Positions 6,120 to 13,212 of a stretch of DNA of 18,638 nucleotides are shown here, piece by piece (position 1 is the first letter of the stretch; the number at the start of each line of letters is the position of its first letter). A program made the translations under genes and the position numbers. The DNA comes from BOG-933 sp037147415 (GTDB lineage: Bacteria > Pseudomonadota > Alphaproteobacteria > Azospirillales > Azospirillaceae): positions 1-18,638 of the forward strand of contig JBAWVF010000067.1 of assembly GCA_037147415.1 (NCBI GenBank). The letters are read 5' to 3'. Under the pieces are notes generated by a model. The model saw only the letters and a program-made list of their open reading frames with translations, was not told the DNA's origin and searched no databases.

Positions 6120-7324
6120 TATCGTTGCACCTTCCGCCGTCGGGCCAGCCCGCGATGCGTGGCGCAGCCATCCAGAAAGCCGTCGATGACTTGATGCAAC
6201 TCGGGCTCGTCGAGCAGAAAGGCGTCGTGGCCCTTATCGGTGGTGACCTCGACAAAGCTGACATTCGCGGCCACGGCGTTTAGCCCGTGGACGATTTCGC
6301 GCGAAACCGCGGTCGGGAACAGCCAGTCGCTGGTAAAGCTGATCACGCAGAACCGCACCGGAGTCGGCCGCTCTTTGTGGAGGAAGGCCCGGGGCAGCAC
6401 GCCGCCATGCTCGGCCGCCAAATCGAAATAATCCATGGCTCTGGTGATAAAAAGGTAAGAGTTGGCATCGAATCGGTCGACAAAGGTACTGCCCTGATAG
6501 CGCAGATAGCTCTCAACCTGGAAATCGGCGTCGAAACCGTAGGTCACGGTCGAGCGATCCTGAAGATTGCGGCCGAACTTGCGATGAAGGGCGGTCTCCG
6601 ACAAATAGGTGATATGGGCGGCCATGCGGGCGACCGCCAACCCCCGCTCGGGTCTGCGCCCAAACAGGGCGTAGTCACCCTTGCACCATTCCGGGTCGGC
6701 CATGATCGCCTGGCGTCCGACCTCGTTGAAGGCGATGTTCTGAGCGGAATGGCGCGGCGCCGCCGCGATCGGAATCGCCGCGAACACCGATTCGGGATAG
6801 CTCACCGCCCATTGCAGCGCCTGCATGCCGCCCATGGAGCCGCCGATCACGCAAAATAACTGCGTGATGCCCAGGCTTTCGACCAAGAGCTTCTGCGCCC
6901 GCACCATGTCGGCGATGGTGATAACCGGAAAATTCAGACCATGGGGCCGTCCGGTGACGGGATCGGTCTCAATCGGACCGATCGTGCCCATGCAGCCGCC
7001 CAACACATTGGCGCAAATCACGAAAAATCGATCGGTATCGATCGGCCGACCGGGGCCGACCATGATTTCCCACCAGCCCGGCTTGCCGGTGACCGGATTG
7101 CGCCCGACGACATATTGATCGCCGGTCAGCGCATGGCAAACCAGAATTGCGTTGGATTTATCGGCGTTTAATCGGCCACTCGTTTGATAGGCCACCGGAA
7201 AGTCGCTCAGCATCACGCCGCAGTCGAGCGGCATCGGGCGGTCGGTCGCCAGACGGACCCGAGGTTCGTGCTCGCACTCGCCGGTTACGCCGTCCGGCTC
7301 AGGATTTGCCAAGTTTATCGTCAT
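6119..7324 (-). CDS. metX: Homoserine O-acyltransferase MetX
   Basis: A cytoplasmic alpha/beta-hydrolase enzyme that acylates the hydroxyl of L-homoserine (acetyl-CoA in most MetX proteins), the committed step of methionine synthesis. At 401 aa it has the expected features: LVCHALTG (61-68), NVLGGCMGT, the nucleophile elbow GGSMGG with Ser163, Asp333 in TSDWLFP, and His366 in GHDAFLL, which complete the triad. ATG 7324 is preferred because a consensus TTGACA lies at 7385-7380 with a start site predicted near 7350; a TTG at 7369 would extend the N-terminus by 15 residues without a good ribosome site. metW follows directly. No convincing SAM riboswitch was seen in the leader. Acetyl versus succinyl specificity is not settled from this reading. 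Confidence 0.93.
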   Translation of the reverse strand: MTINLANPEPDGVTGECEHEPRVRLATDRPMPLDCGVMLSDFPVAYQTSGRLNADKSNAILVCHALTGDQYVVGRNPVTGKPGWWEIMVGPGRPIDTDRFFVICANVLGGCMGTIGPIETDPVTGRPHGLNFPVITIADMVRAQKLLVESLGITQLFCVIGGSMGGMQALQWAVSYPESVFAAIPIAAAPRHSAQNIAFNEVGRQAIMADPEWCKGDYALFGRRPERGLAVARMAAHITYLSETALHRKFGRNLQDRSTVTYGFDADFQVESYLRYQGSTFVDRFDANSYLFITRAMDYFDLAAEHGGVLPRAFLHKERPTPVRFCVISFTSDWLFPTAVSREIVHGLNAVAANVSFVEVTTDKGHDAFLLDEPELHQVIDGFLDGCATHRGLARRRKVQR

Positions 7325-7357
7325 GTTCGAGGCCGTGTCTGAAACGCGGGTCGCATA

Positions 7358-7385
7358 GCTATGAACCAAGCCCCGGAGGTGTCAA
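7358..7385 (-). promoter_or_regulatory. Candidate promoter for metX-metW
   Basis: On the - strand, a perfect -35 TTGACA occupies 7385-7380, followed after 16 bp by CATAGC (7363-7358), a weak -10 (3/6). Transcription would start about 25 nt before the metX ATG at 7324. It overlaps nothing coding if the downstream starts of metX and the chorismate mutase gene are right. Only the -35 is strong. Confidence 0.45.
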
Positions 7386-7393
7386 CGTTTTCT

Positions 7394-7422
7394 TTGATTT
7401 TAGCGTGGGCACGGATTACAAC
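7394..7422 (+). promoter_or_regulatory. Candidate promoter for the chorismate mutase gene
   Basis: TTGATT (7394-7399), a 17-bp spacer and TACAAC (7417-7422), each matching consensus at 4/6. A start near 7429 would leave a leader of about 25 nt to ATG 7454, which supports that start over an upstream ATG at 7361. It lies back-to-back with the metX promoter, 8 bp from its -35, so the two could share a regulator. Confidence 0.4.
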
Positions 7423-7453
7423 CGGGTCGCAGCTTCGCTTCGGTTTGTCGCCC

Positions 7454-8347
7454 ATGCCACCGTCCACGCCGTCTCTTGAACAATTACGCCAACGGATCGA
7501 TCGCATTGATGATGCGGTCCATGATCTGTTGATGGAGCGTGCCGAGATTGTCAAGCAGGTGGGCACGCTTAAGGATGCCGCCGGTCCCGCCTTGCGCCCG
7601 GCCCGTGAAGCGGCGATCCTGCGCCGCTTGGTCGCGCGGCACCGGGGCGACCTGCCGGTGGCGGTGTTGCTGCGTATGTGGCGGGAGCTGATTTCAGGCC
7701 TGACCCAGATGCAGGGCCGCTTCGGCGTTGCGGTTTATGCGCCCGAGGATCGGCGCGGCTTCTGGGACGTTGCTCGCGATCATTTCGGCAGCTTTACCCC
7801 GATGACGGTGGTGAATACTCCGGTGGCTGCGGTGCGTGCGGTAACCGAGGGCACCGCGGCCGTCGCCGTCGTGCCGTTTCCGGCCGAAGATGATATCGAC
7901 CCCTGGTGGCGCTTTATGAACGGGGGCGACGAGCGCTCGCCCCATGTGGTTGCCCGCTTGCCGTTTCTGGGGCGCGGCAACGGTCGGGGGGTTTCGCGCG
8001 ATGCGCTGGCGATTGCGTTGTTGCCCCATGAGCCGACCGAGACCGGGGGAGAATCGCTTGTCGCCGACCGCACGCTGATTCGGTTGGAGGTCAATGACGA
8101 TTTGAGCCGCGGCCGGTTGAAAGACGCCTTGGAGGCGGTCGGGCTGCCGCCGCTCAGTTTTTGCAGTTGGCTTGGCCGCCATGGGGCGGCTTCGGTTCAT
8201 CTGGTCGAAATTGCCGGCTTCGTCGGGACCGGAGACCCGCGTCTGGCCGGCTGTGTCAAACGGCTGGCGCCTTTGCCGGTTCGCATTAACACCATGGGCG
8301 GCTACGCCGAGCCGTTGAACTTGACGCCCGACGGACGCAAGCCGTAA
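7454..8347 (+). CDS. Chorismate mutase (AroQ) with P-protein-like C-terminal half
   Basis: A 297-aa protein starting at ATG 7454. Residues 8-88 form an AroQ chorismate mutase domain, converting chorismate to prephenate for Phe/Tyr synthesis. Residues matching the E. coli P-protein active site are visible: Arg12, Arg29, Lys40, Arg51 and Glu52, with a Gln near 85-87. Residues about 90-180 resemble a reduced prephenate-dehydratase-like lobe, but the dehydratase TRF motif is not seen. Residues about 205-290 resemble the ACT domain of P-proteins (HLVEIAGFV...DPRL...GGYAEPL). It may therefore be a mutase with a regulatory rather than dehydratase C-terminus; that is inference. The gene is divergent from metX and its end overlaps the convergent acyltransferase gene by 46 nt. 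No strong ribosome site is seen, so start choice rests on alignment and promoter position. Confidence 0.8.
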   Translation: MPPSTPSLEQLRQRIDRIDDAVHDLLMERAEIVKQVGTLKDAAGPALRPAREAAILRRLVARHRGDLPVAVLLRMWRELISGLTQMQGRFGVAVYAPEDRRGFWDVARDHFGSFTPMTVVNTPVAAVRAVTEGTAAVAVVPFPAEDDIDPWWRFMNGGDERSPHVVARLPFLGRGNGRGVSRDALAIALLPHEPTETGGESLVADRTLIRLEVNDDLSRGRLKDALEAVGLPPLSFCSWLGRHGAASVHLVEIAGFVGTGDPRLAGCVKRLAPLPVRINTMGGYAEPLNLTPDGRKP

Positions 8348-9387
8348 CGCTGCCAACGGCGCTCGCGAAACCGTTCAACCGGGACTTCAATAAGCATTTC
8401 CGTTACTTTGGCCAGGGCGATCGACGCGGCCACGACGGCGATCCAAAACCATGGTCCGGACAGTCCGGGAAGGGTCGACAAGATCGAAATCACCAGCATG
8501 TGGCACAGATAAAGCGGATAAGACAGATTGCCGATGCTGCGATCAAGGCTGATATTGCGGGTCATATGAAACAAATAGGGCAGCCCGGCCGCGATCCCCG
8601 CCAGTAAAACAATCCGGCCCGGCTGGAAAAATAAATCCTCGCGCCCGTACCAGGGATAGGCGATTACTAACAATATCGGTGAGGCCCCGAAGATTTTCTC
8701 AGCAAGATTCAGTTGCCTGTGCTTGATTTTGGCGAAGCGAAAATAACTGAGCGAGCCGAGCAGAAAAATTGAAAGTTCGAACGGGAAAAACCGGTTGGCC
8801 CAAGGGTCACCGTCAAGCCCGCTGATCATCCGTCCGATCAGTCCGGCCAGGGCAATGGTCAGCACAATCGGCCAGGATCGACGGACGATGAAAGGGGCCA
8901 CCATGTAGAACAACATCTCGACGCCCAGGGACCAAGCCTGAGAAACCAAGGTAAACTCATAAAGACGGGGCGGGAGCGAGGCAGTGAAGTCTTGAAATAT
9001 TAAATGCCCGTTACTCAGCCCCATAAACAGCCCGAAATCAAGCCCCAGCAAGAATATATTGCTGAATATAATGTATAATAATGACGGGAAACTTAGATTT
9101 GAATATTCAGTTCCTAACAGAGCTATCGGTCCAGTCCCCGAATAAATCGAATACGCTCCGGATAAAAGCAAAATAACCCAATAGATACTCCAAATCCTGA
9201 GAAGTCGGTTCGTAATGAACAGAGTGTTCTTGTCCGGAGTATTGTACTTTTCATTCAAAATGAAAGTCATGAAAAAGCCGGAAACGATATAGAATCCCTG
9301 GACCGAAGGACCGCCTCCGGTCATGAGATGTTTCTCAGCGTGAAAGATAACCACGGCCAGCGCCAATAAAAAACGCAAACACCCCAT
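8302..9387 (-). CDS. Acyltransferase-3 family membrane protein
   Basis: A 361-aa multi-pass membrane protein of the acyltransferase-3 (OafA/ExoZ-like) family, which transfers acyl groups to cell-surface sugars or other envelope molecules. It opens MGCLRFLLALAVVIFHAEKH, which carries the typical N-terminal helix and conserved His, then has GFYIVSGFFMTFIL and TNRLLRIWSIYW, followed by many hydrophobic segments (about ten in all). ATG 9387 is preferred over a frame start at 9495: AGGGG lies about 8 nt upstream and a TTGACA promoter ends just before it. Base composition is unlike its neighbours (9061-9120 has only about 18 G/C in 60), suggesting horizontal acquisition. It stands alone between unrelated genes, so its acceptor cannot be predicted. 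It ends inside the chorismate mutase gene, on the opposite strand. Confidence 0.85.
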   Translation of the reverse strand: MGCLRFLLALAVVIFHAEKHLMTGGGPSVQGFYIVSGFFMTFILNEKYNTPDKNTLFITNRLLRIWSIYWVILLLSGAYSIYSGTGPIALLGTEYSNLSFPSLLYIIFSNIFLLGLDFGLFMGLSNGHLIFQDFTASLPPRLYEFTLVSQAWSLGVEMLFYMVAPFIVRRSWPIVLTIALAGLIGRMISGLDGDPWANRFFPFELSIFLLGSLSYFRFAKIKHRQLNLAEKIFGASPILLVIAYPWYGREDLFFQPGRIVLLAGIAAGLPYLFHMTRNISLDRSIGNLSYPLYLCHMLVISILSTLPGLSGPWFWIAVVAASIALAKVTEMLIEVPVERFRERRWQRYGLRPSGVKFNGSA

Positions 9388-9425
9388 AGCGGCGCCCCTG
9401 CAAAACAGACCCTGATTACGACGCC

Positions 9426-9453
9426 AGCCTATCCCGCGGATCAAACCTGTCAA
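9426..9453 (-). promoter_or_regulatory. Candidate promoter for the acyltransferase gene
   Basis: On the - strand, TTGACA (9453-9448) is a perfect -35, followed after 16 bp by TAGGCT (9431-9426), a 3/6 -10. A start near 9420 gives a leader of about 33 nt to ATG 9387. This supports the shorter protein start and argues against a start at 9495. Confidence 0.45.
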
Positions 9454-9471
9454 GCCGGAATGGGAGCGCGC

Positions 9472-9500
9472 TTGCAAATTATTGAATTTCGGCATAAATT
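9472..9500 (+). promoter_or_regulatory. Candidate promoter for fliN
   Basis: TTGCAA (9472-9477), a 17-bp spacer and TAAATT (9495-9500), each 4/6 to consensus, in an AT-rich patch. A start near 9507 would put the three-unit repeat of 9521-9566 in the fliN leader. It overlaps only the disfavoured upstream extension of the acyltransferase frame. Flagellar sigma factors (sigma-28 or sigma-54) were not recognised here. Confidence 0.35.
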
Positions 9501-9520
9501 TAGTGCCAGCTTAAGACTCG

Positions 9521-9566
9521 GGGGCATCGGTCACAGGGTCATCAGGTCACAGGGGCATCGGTCATG
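9521..9566 (+). repeat. Three imperfect 15-16 bp repeats before fliN
   Basis: Units at 9521-9535 (GGGGCATCGGTCACA), 9536-9551 (GGGTCATCAGGTCACA) and 9552-9566 (GGGGCATCGGTCATG). Units 1 and 3 share their first 13 bases exactly. The last unit supplies both the likely ribosome-binding site (AGGGG, 9551-9555) and the fliN ATG (9564). The earlier units therefore contain decoy copies of the same ribosome site without an ATG. Confidence 0.65.
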
Positions 9567-9821
9567 GGTGATCGCGACGATAACGGCGCCATTCAGGACG
9601 CTCCCGTTGAAATGCGGGTGGTGCTGGGAACCGCTTTGCTGCGGGTCCGGGATTTGTTGAAACTCGGCCGCGGTGCCGTGGTCGAGCTTGACCGCAAATG
9701 CAACGCGCCTTCCGATGTCTATGTTTCCGGCATTCTGGTCGCGCGCGGCGAAGTGACCATCGTCGAAGACCGCTTGGCGGTCACCATCTCCGATTTCATC
9801 AAGAACAGCCAGCGGCGTTAA
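9564..9821 (+). CDS. fliN: Flagellar motor switch protein FliN
   Basis: An 85-aa protein that is almost entirely the SpoA (surface presentation of antigens) domain of FliN, residues about 12-81. Family hallmarks visible include VEMRVVLGTALLRVRDLLKL, GRGAVVELDRK, SDVYVSGILVARGEV and VEDRLAVTI. FliN forms the lower C-ring of the flagellar switch, binds the export-associated FliH and contributes to CheY-P-dependent switching. It is short because the variable N-terminal extension of longer FliNs is absent. ATG 9564 follows AGGGG (9551-9555) at 8 nt. It stands alone, facing away from the acyltransferase and towards ubiG, about 4 kb from the cheZ operon and not beside fliM, fliG or fliH in this window. 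A second fliN may exist elsewhere in the genome. Confidence 0.9.
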   Translation: MGDRDDNGAIQDAPVEMRVVLGTALLRVRDLLKLGRGAVVELDRKCNAPSDVYVSGILVARGEVTIVEDRLAVTISDFIKNSQRR

Positions 9822-9842
9822 CGGGCGGGCGTTAACGGGCGG
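9815..9842 (+). repeat. 14-bp perfect tandem duplication at the fliN stop
   Basis: GCGTTAACGGGCGG is present at 9815-9828 and again at 9829-9842 with no mismatch. Copy 1 contains the last codon of fliN and its TAA stop (9819-9821). Each copy carries the GTTAAC palindrome. The duplication makes no further protein change because the stop is in copy 1. Confidence 0.8.
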
Positions 9843-9861
9843 TTCCCTCCCTCCCTTTCAC

Positions 9862-9900
9862 CTCCGCCCCCGGCATACGGGCCGCACACCGGGGGTGGGG
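9862..9900 (+). terminator. GC-rich hairpin between fliN and ubiG
   Basis: The arm 9862-9873 pairs with 9889-9900 over about 12 positions (core CCCCCGG/CCGGGGG, two G-U pairs) around a 15-nt loop. On the + strand a pyrimidine-rich stretch follows, with T-runs only from about 9912, inside the end of ubiG. The hairpin lies between two convergent genes, as a shared terminator would. A proper U-tract directly after the stem is missing on both strands, so this is a terminator-like structure rather than a certain terminator. Confidence 0.4.
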
Positions 9901-9910
9901 ACCGTAGTGG

Positions 9911-10675
9911 TCACTCTTCTTTTGGACTCTCTTTTTCCGCGCACAACAGGTAATTGACATCCAGGTCGCGGGGATCGAGGCGGAACGTGCCGGTCAGCGG
10001 ATTGTACACCACCCCGGCCAGATCGCGTACGACCGCCCCGTTGTCGCGCAGACCCGCAGCCAGTTCGGACGGCTTGCGGAAGCGCTTCCAGTCATGTGTC
10101 CCGGGCGGCAGCCAGCGCAGAATATACTCGGCGCCGATGATCGCCATCAACCACGCCTTGTTCGTACGGTTCATGGTCGCCATGAAGACTAGACCGCCGG
10201 GAATGGCCAACTCGACACAGGCTTTCAGGAATAGCGGCACGTCGGCGACATGCTCGACGATTTCCAGCGCCAGCACGGCGTCGAAGCGTTCCCCGGATGC
10301 CGCCAGTGCTTCGGCGGTGGTGCTGCGATAGTCGATCTTGATCCCGCTTTCGGCGGCGTGAACCGAGGCGGTGCGGATATTGCGCTCGGCCGCGTCGATC
10401 CCGACCACGGTTGCGCCCAGCCGGGCCATCGGTTCGGCAATCAGACCGCCGCCGCAGCCGATATCGACCAACCGCAGCCCGGTCAGCGGAACGGGAGCCA
10501 ACGGGTCGCGGTCGAAGCGGCGGCATAGCGCGTCGCGCAGCCAGGCGATTCGCACCGGATTGAAGCGGTGCAGCGGCTTGAACTTGCCGGCCGGATCCCA
10601 CCACTCGGCGGCGATGGCGGAAAAACGGGCAACTTCGGCATCATCGACGGTCGAACGGGCGGCGGGGGCGGTCAT
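9911..10675 (-). CDS. ubiG: Ubiquinone biosynthesis O-methyltransferase UbiG
   Basis: A 254-aa SAM-dependent methyltransferase that carries out both O-methylations of the ubiquinone ring, at the membrane-associated Q-synthesis complex. Visible family features: FSAIAAEWWDPAGKFKPLHRFNP (about residues 18-40), motif I LVDIGCGGGLIAEPMARLGA (69-88), VVGIDAAE (90-97), ALEIVEHV (136-143), and the C-terminal THDWKRFRKPSEL and GVVYNPLTG. ATG 10675 is preceded by GGAGA at 8 nt spacing, and the much longer open frame upstream is on the antisense of lysC. It is divergent from lysC across 150 bp in which no strong promoter was found. Gene complete, motif set intact. Confidence 0.95.
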   Translation of the reverse strand: MTAPAARSTVDDAEVARFSAIAAEWWDPAGKFKPLHRFNPVRIAWLRDALCRRFDRDPLAPVPLTGLRLVDIGCGGGLIAEPMARLGATVVGIDAAERNIRTASVHAAESGIKIDYRSTTAEALAASGERFDAVLALEIVEHVADVPLFLKACVELAIPGGLVFMATMNRTNKAWLMAIIGAEYILRWLPPGTHDWKRFRKPSELAAGLRDNGAVVRDLAGVVYNPLTGTFRLDPRDLDVNYLLCAEKESPKEE

Positions 10676-10825
10676 CGGCGGCGTCTCCGGCAAGATATAC
10701 AGTGCGCTTTCAGGGCGGGCACGCTTGCGCGCGCCCCGGTGTGAGAGTATGGATAAGCGACGACGCTCCGGCAATGGCGGCGCGTGGTTCGGGTATGGCT
10801 GCGAACGGGCTATAGGGCAAGAAGC

Positions 10826-12061
10826 ATGGCGCTTATCGTTCAAAAATTCGGCGGGACTTCGGTCGGCGACGTCGAGCGCATCAAAAATGTGGCGCGCAAG
10901 GTCGAAGCAGAAGTCAGGGCCGGGCATCGGGTGGCCGTGGTGGTGTCGGCGATGGCGGGCGAGACCAATAAGCTGGTCAAGTTCTGCACCGATATCAACC
11001 CGCTTCACGACGCCCGGGAATACGACACCGTGGTGGCTGCCGGCGAGCAGATTACATCCGGTCTGTTGGCTCTGGCGCTTCAGGCGATCGGGATTCCGGC
11101 GCGCTCCTGGCTGGGCTGGCAGGTGCCGGTTCGCACCGACGAGATTCACGGCAAGGCTCGGATTCTCGGCATCGATGCCGCGGAAATTCTCGGCTCGATG
11201 GATTTGGGCGAGGTCGCGGTGGTTGCGGGCTTCCAGGGTTTGACCGCGGACGGCCGAATCACCACGCTCGGGCGCGGCGGCTCCGATACCTCGGCGGTGG
11301 CGCTGGCGGCGGCCTTGAATGCCGATCGCTGCGATATCTATACCGACGTTGACGGCGTCTATACGACCGACCCCCGTATTGTTACCAAGGCGCGCAAGCT
11401 CGCGCGTATCACCTACGAAGAGATGCTGGAGCTGGCTTCGGTCGGCGCCAAGGTGCTGCAAACCCGGTCGGTTGAAGTGGCGATGAAGCACCGGGTCAAG
11501 GTTCAGGTGTTGTCTAGCTTTGCCGCGGCGGCCGGCAGCGATCTGCCGGGAACTCTGGTGGTTGACGAGGACGAGAACGTGGAACAGCTACTGGTGAGCG
11601 GCATTGCCTATAGCCGCGATGAAGCAAAGATTACTTTGGTGCGGGTGGCCGACCGTCCGGGTGTCGCCGCATCCATCTTCGGACCGCTGGCCGATGCCGC
11701 GATCAATGTTGACATGATCGTGCAGAATGTTTCGGCCGATGGCAAGGCGACCGATCTGACCTTCACCGTCGGCAAGTCCGACATGGGCCGGACGCTGAAA
11801 TTGCTGGAGGAAAGCAAGAATCAGCTCGGCTATGAGCGGCTGATTTTCGACAGCAATGTGGTCAAGGTTTCGGTGATCGGGGTCGGCATGCGCAGCCATG
11901 CCGGTGTTGCGCAACGAATGTTCCGCACTCTGGCCGATAAAGGGATCAATATTCAGGTGATCTCTACGTCCGAGATCAAGGTCAGTGTCTTGATTTCCGA
12001 AGAGTATACGGAGCTGGCGCTACGCTCTCTCCACACCGCTTTCGGGCTCGACCAGGCGTAG
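10826..12061 (+). CDS. lysC: Aspartokinase LysC
   Basis: Phosphorylates L-aspartate to aspartyl-phosphate, the first step of the lysine, threonine, methionine and diaminopimelate pathway. The 411-aa length fits the alpha-subunit type. The N-terminal kinase domain opens with VQKFGGTSV (Lys7, Gly9, Gly10, Ser12) and contains ITTLGRGGSDTSAVALAAAL; DIYTDVDGVYTTDPR also matches the family. Two ACT domains occupy about residues 260-411 and are expected to bind feedback effectors. ATG 10826 has AGGG 8 nt upstream. The frame remains open upstream to 10784, but that lacks the KFGGTS spacing and a ribosome site. It starts the lysC - NMO-like - ptsP run and links to the metX pathway in this window. Confidence 0.96.
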   Translation: MALIVQKFGGTSVGDVERIKNVARKVEAEVRAGHRVAVVVSAMAGETNKLVKFCTDINPLHDAREYDTVVAAGEQITSGLLALALQAIGIPARSWLGWQVPVRTDEIHGKARILGIDAAEILGSMDLGEVAVVAGFQGLTADGRITTLGRGGSDTSAVALAAALNADRCDIYTDVDGVYTTDPRIVTKARKLARITYEEMLELASVGAKVLQTRSVEVAMKHRVKVQVLSSFAAAAGSDLPGTLVVDEDENVEQLLVSGIAYSRDEAKITLVRVADRPGVAASIFGPLADAAINVDMIVQNVSADGKATDLTFTVGKSDMGRTLKLLEESKNQLGYERLIFDSNVVKVSVIGVGMRSHAGVAQRMFRTLADKGINIQVISTSEIKVSVLISEEYTELALRSLHTAFGLDQA

Positions 12062-12114
12062 GTGGAAACGACGATTTCGCCGCGGCAACAGACGTCGTGA
12101 TGAGGACAGGGCCG

Positions 12115-13212
12115 ATGACCGGCAGTACCCCGCGGGCTCAGCTCGACCGTTTGTGGCTTCGGGGACGCAGGTTCCTGGGCTGCGAGTTCGCGGTCATGGG
12201 CGGCGCCATGAGCTGGGTCTCGGAACGCAATCTGGTGGCGGCGATTTCCAACGGCGGCGGCTTCGGCGTGCTGGCCTGCGGTTCGATGGGCGCCGAGTCG
12301 CTGAAGCGCGAAATCGAGGCCACGCGGCAACTGACCCGGCAGCCCTTCGGGGTCAATTTGATCGCGATGCATCCCGATCTGGAGGCGCTGATCGACCTGT
12401 GCGTCGAACAGCGGATCAGCCATGTCGTGCTCGCCGGGGCCATGCCGCCCGGCTCTGCGGTGCGGCGGCTCAAGGAGGGCCGGGTCCGGGTCATCAGTTT
12501 CGCCCCCTCGGTGGCGTTTGCGCGCAAATTGGTTCGGATGGGGGTGGATGCTCTGATTATCGAGGGCAACGAGGCCGGCGGCCATGTCGGTCCGGTTTCA
12601 ACTTCGGTGCTGGCTCAGGAAATCTTACCGCAAGTGCCCGAAGTGCCGGTGTTCGTCGCTGGCGGTATCGGACGCGGCGAGGCGATTCTCTCTTATCTCG
12701 AGATGGGCGCGGTCGGGGTTCAGATCGGCACTCGATTCGTGTGTGCCTCCGAGTCGGTGGCGCATCCGCGTTTCAAGCGGGCTTTCATCCGGGCGGTGGC
12801 GCGCGATGCCATCGTCTCGGTTCAGCTCGACCCGCGTTTTCCGGTCATTCCGGTGCGGGCGCTGGCTAATTCCGGCACCCGGCGCTTTATCGAAATTCAG
12901 CGGCAGGTGATAGAACGCTTTACCGAAGGCGAGCTGTCCAAAGAGGCGGCGCTCTTGGAGATAGAGCATTTCTGGGCGGGTGCCCTGCGGCGCGCGGTGG
13001 TTGACGGGGACGTCGAAAACGGTTCCCTGATGGCCGGGCAGAGTGTCGGCATGGTTGCCCGCGAGCAGCCGACTGCGGAAATTTTGGCGGAATTGGTGGA
13101 ACAGGCGGTTGCCGCCCTGGCCCGTCGGCAAGGCCCGGTGCGAAACGGTAATCGTGATATGCTTGATGAGAACAGTGGAATGATAGCGGACGAACAGCGG
13201 GCGATAGCGTGA
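12115..13212 (+). CDS. Nitronate monooxygenase-like FMN enzyme
   Basis: A 365-aa TIM-barrel flavoenzyme of the nitronate monooxygenase/2-nitropropane dioxygenase (FabK-related) family. Motifs: FAVMGGAMSWVSERNLVAAI (about residues 25-44), GGFGVLA (48-54), the catalytic-type His157 in EGNEAGGHVGP, and an FMN phosphate-binding stretch VFVAGGIGRGEA plus GAVGVQIGTRF. The usual reaction is FMN-dependent oxidation of nitronates, but the physiological substrate of this branch is unknown. ATG 12115 is preferred because GAGGA lies 8 nt upstream; GTG 12097 and ATG 12100 are in frame. Its stop overlaps the ptsP GTG (GTGA), suggesting translational coupling to nitrogen PTS. Only 53 nt separate it from lysC. 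Confidence 0.85.
   Translation: MTGSTPRAQLDRLWLRGRRFLGCEFAVMGGAMSWVSERNLVAAISNGGGFGVLACGSMGAESLKREIEATRQLTRQPFGVNLIAMHPDLEALIDLCVEQRISHVVLAGAMPPGSAVRRLKEGRVRVISFAPSVAFARKLVRMGVDALIIEGNEAGGHVGPVSTSVLAQEILPQVPEVPVFVAGGIGRGEAILSYLEMGAVGVQIGTRFVCASESVAHPRFKRAFIRAVARDAIVSVQLDPRFPVIPVRALANSGTRRFIEIQRQVIERFTEGELSKEAALLEIEHFWAGALRRAVVDGDVENGSLMAGQSVGMVAREQPTAEILAELVEQAVAALARRQGPVRNGNRDMLDENSGMIADEQRAIA

Noticed and set aside
7325..7453. SAM-II or SAM-V riboswitch before metX
   Set aside because: A GCTAAAA string is present on the - strand, but it lies upstream of the predicted start site and the pseudoknot pairings could not be made by eye.
7361..7453. Upstream ATG for the chorismate mutase
   Set aside because: It lies before the candidate promoter and adds 31 residues with no match to the AroQ start.
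9388..9495. Longer N-terminus of the acyltransferase
   Set aside because: It would contain the gene's own TTGACA promoter, and residues before MGCLRFLL are not like the family.
10676..10825. Promoters in the ubiG-lysC intergenic region
   Set aside because: TTGCGC-17-TATGGA (+) and a TATATC (-) are present but match consensus too weakly to call.
10676..11491. N-terminal extension of ubiG to 526 codons
   Set aside because: The extra part is antisense to lysC and has no motifs; ATG 10675 has a good ribosome site and matches the family start.
12062..12114. Terminator between lysC and the flavoenzyme gene
   Set aside because: ACGACG and CGTCGT arms are only 6 bp with a 19-nt loop and no T-tract; the genes are probably co-transcribed.
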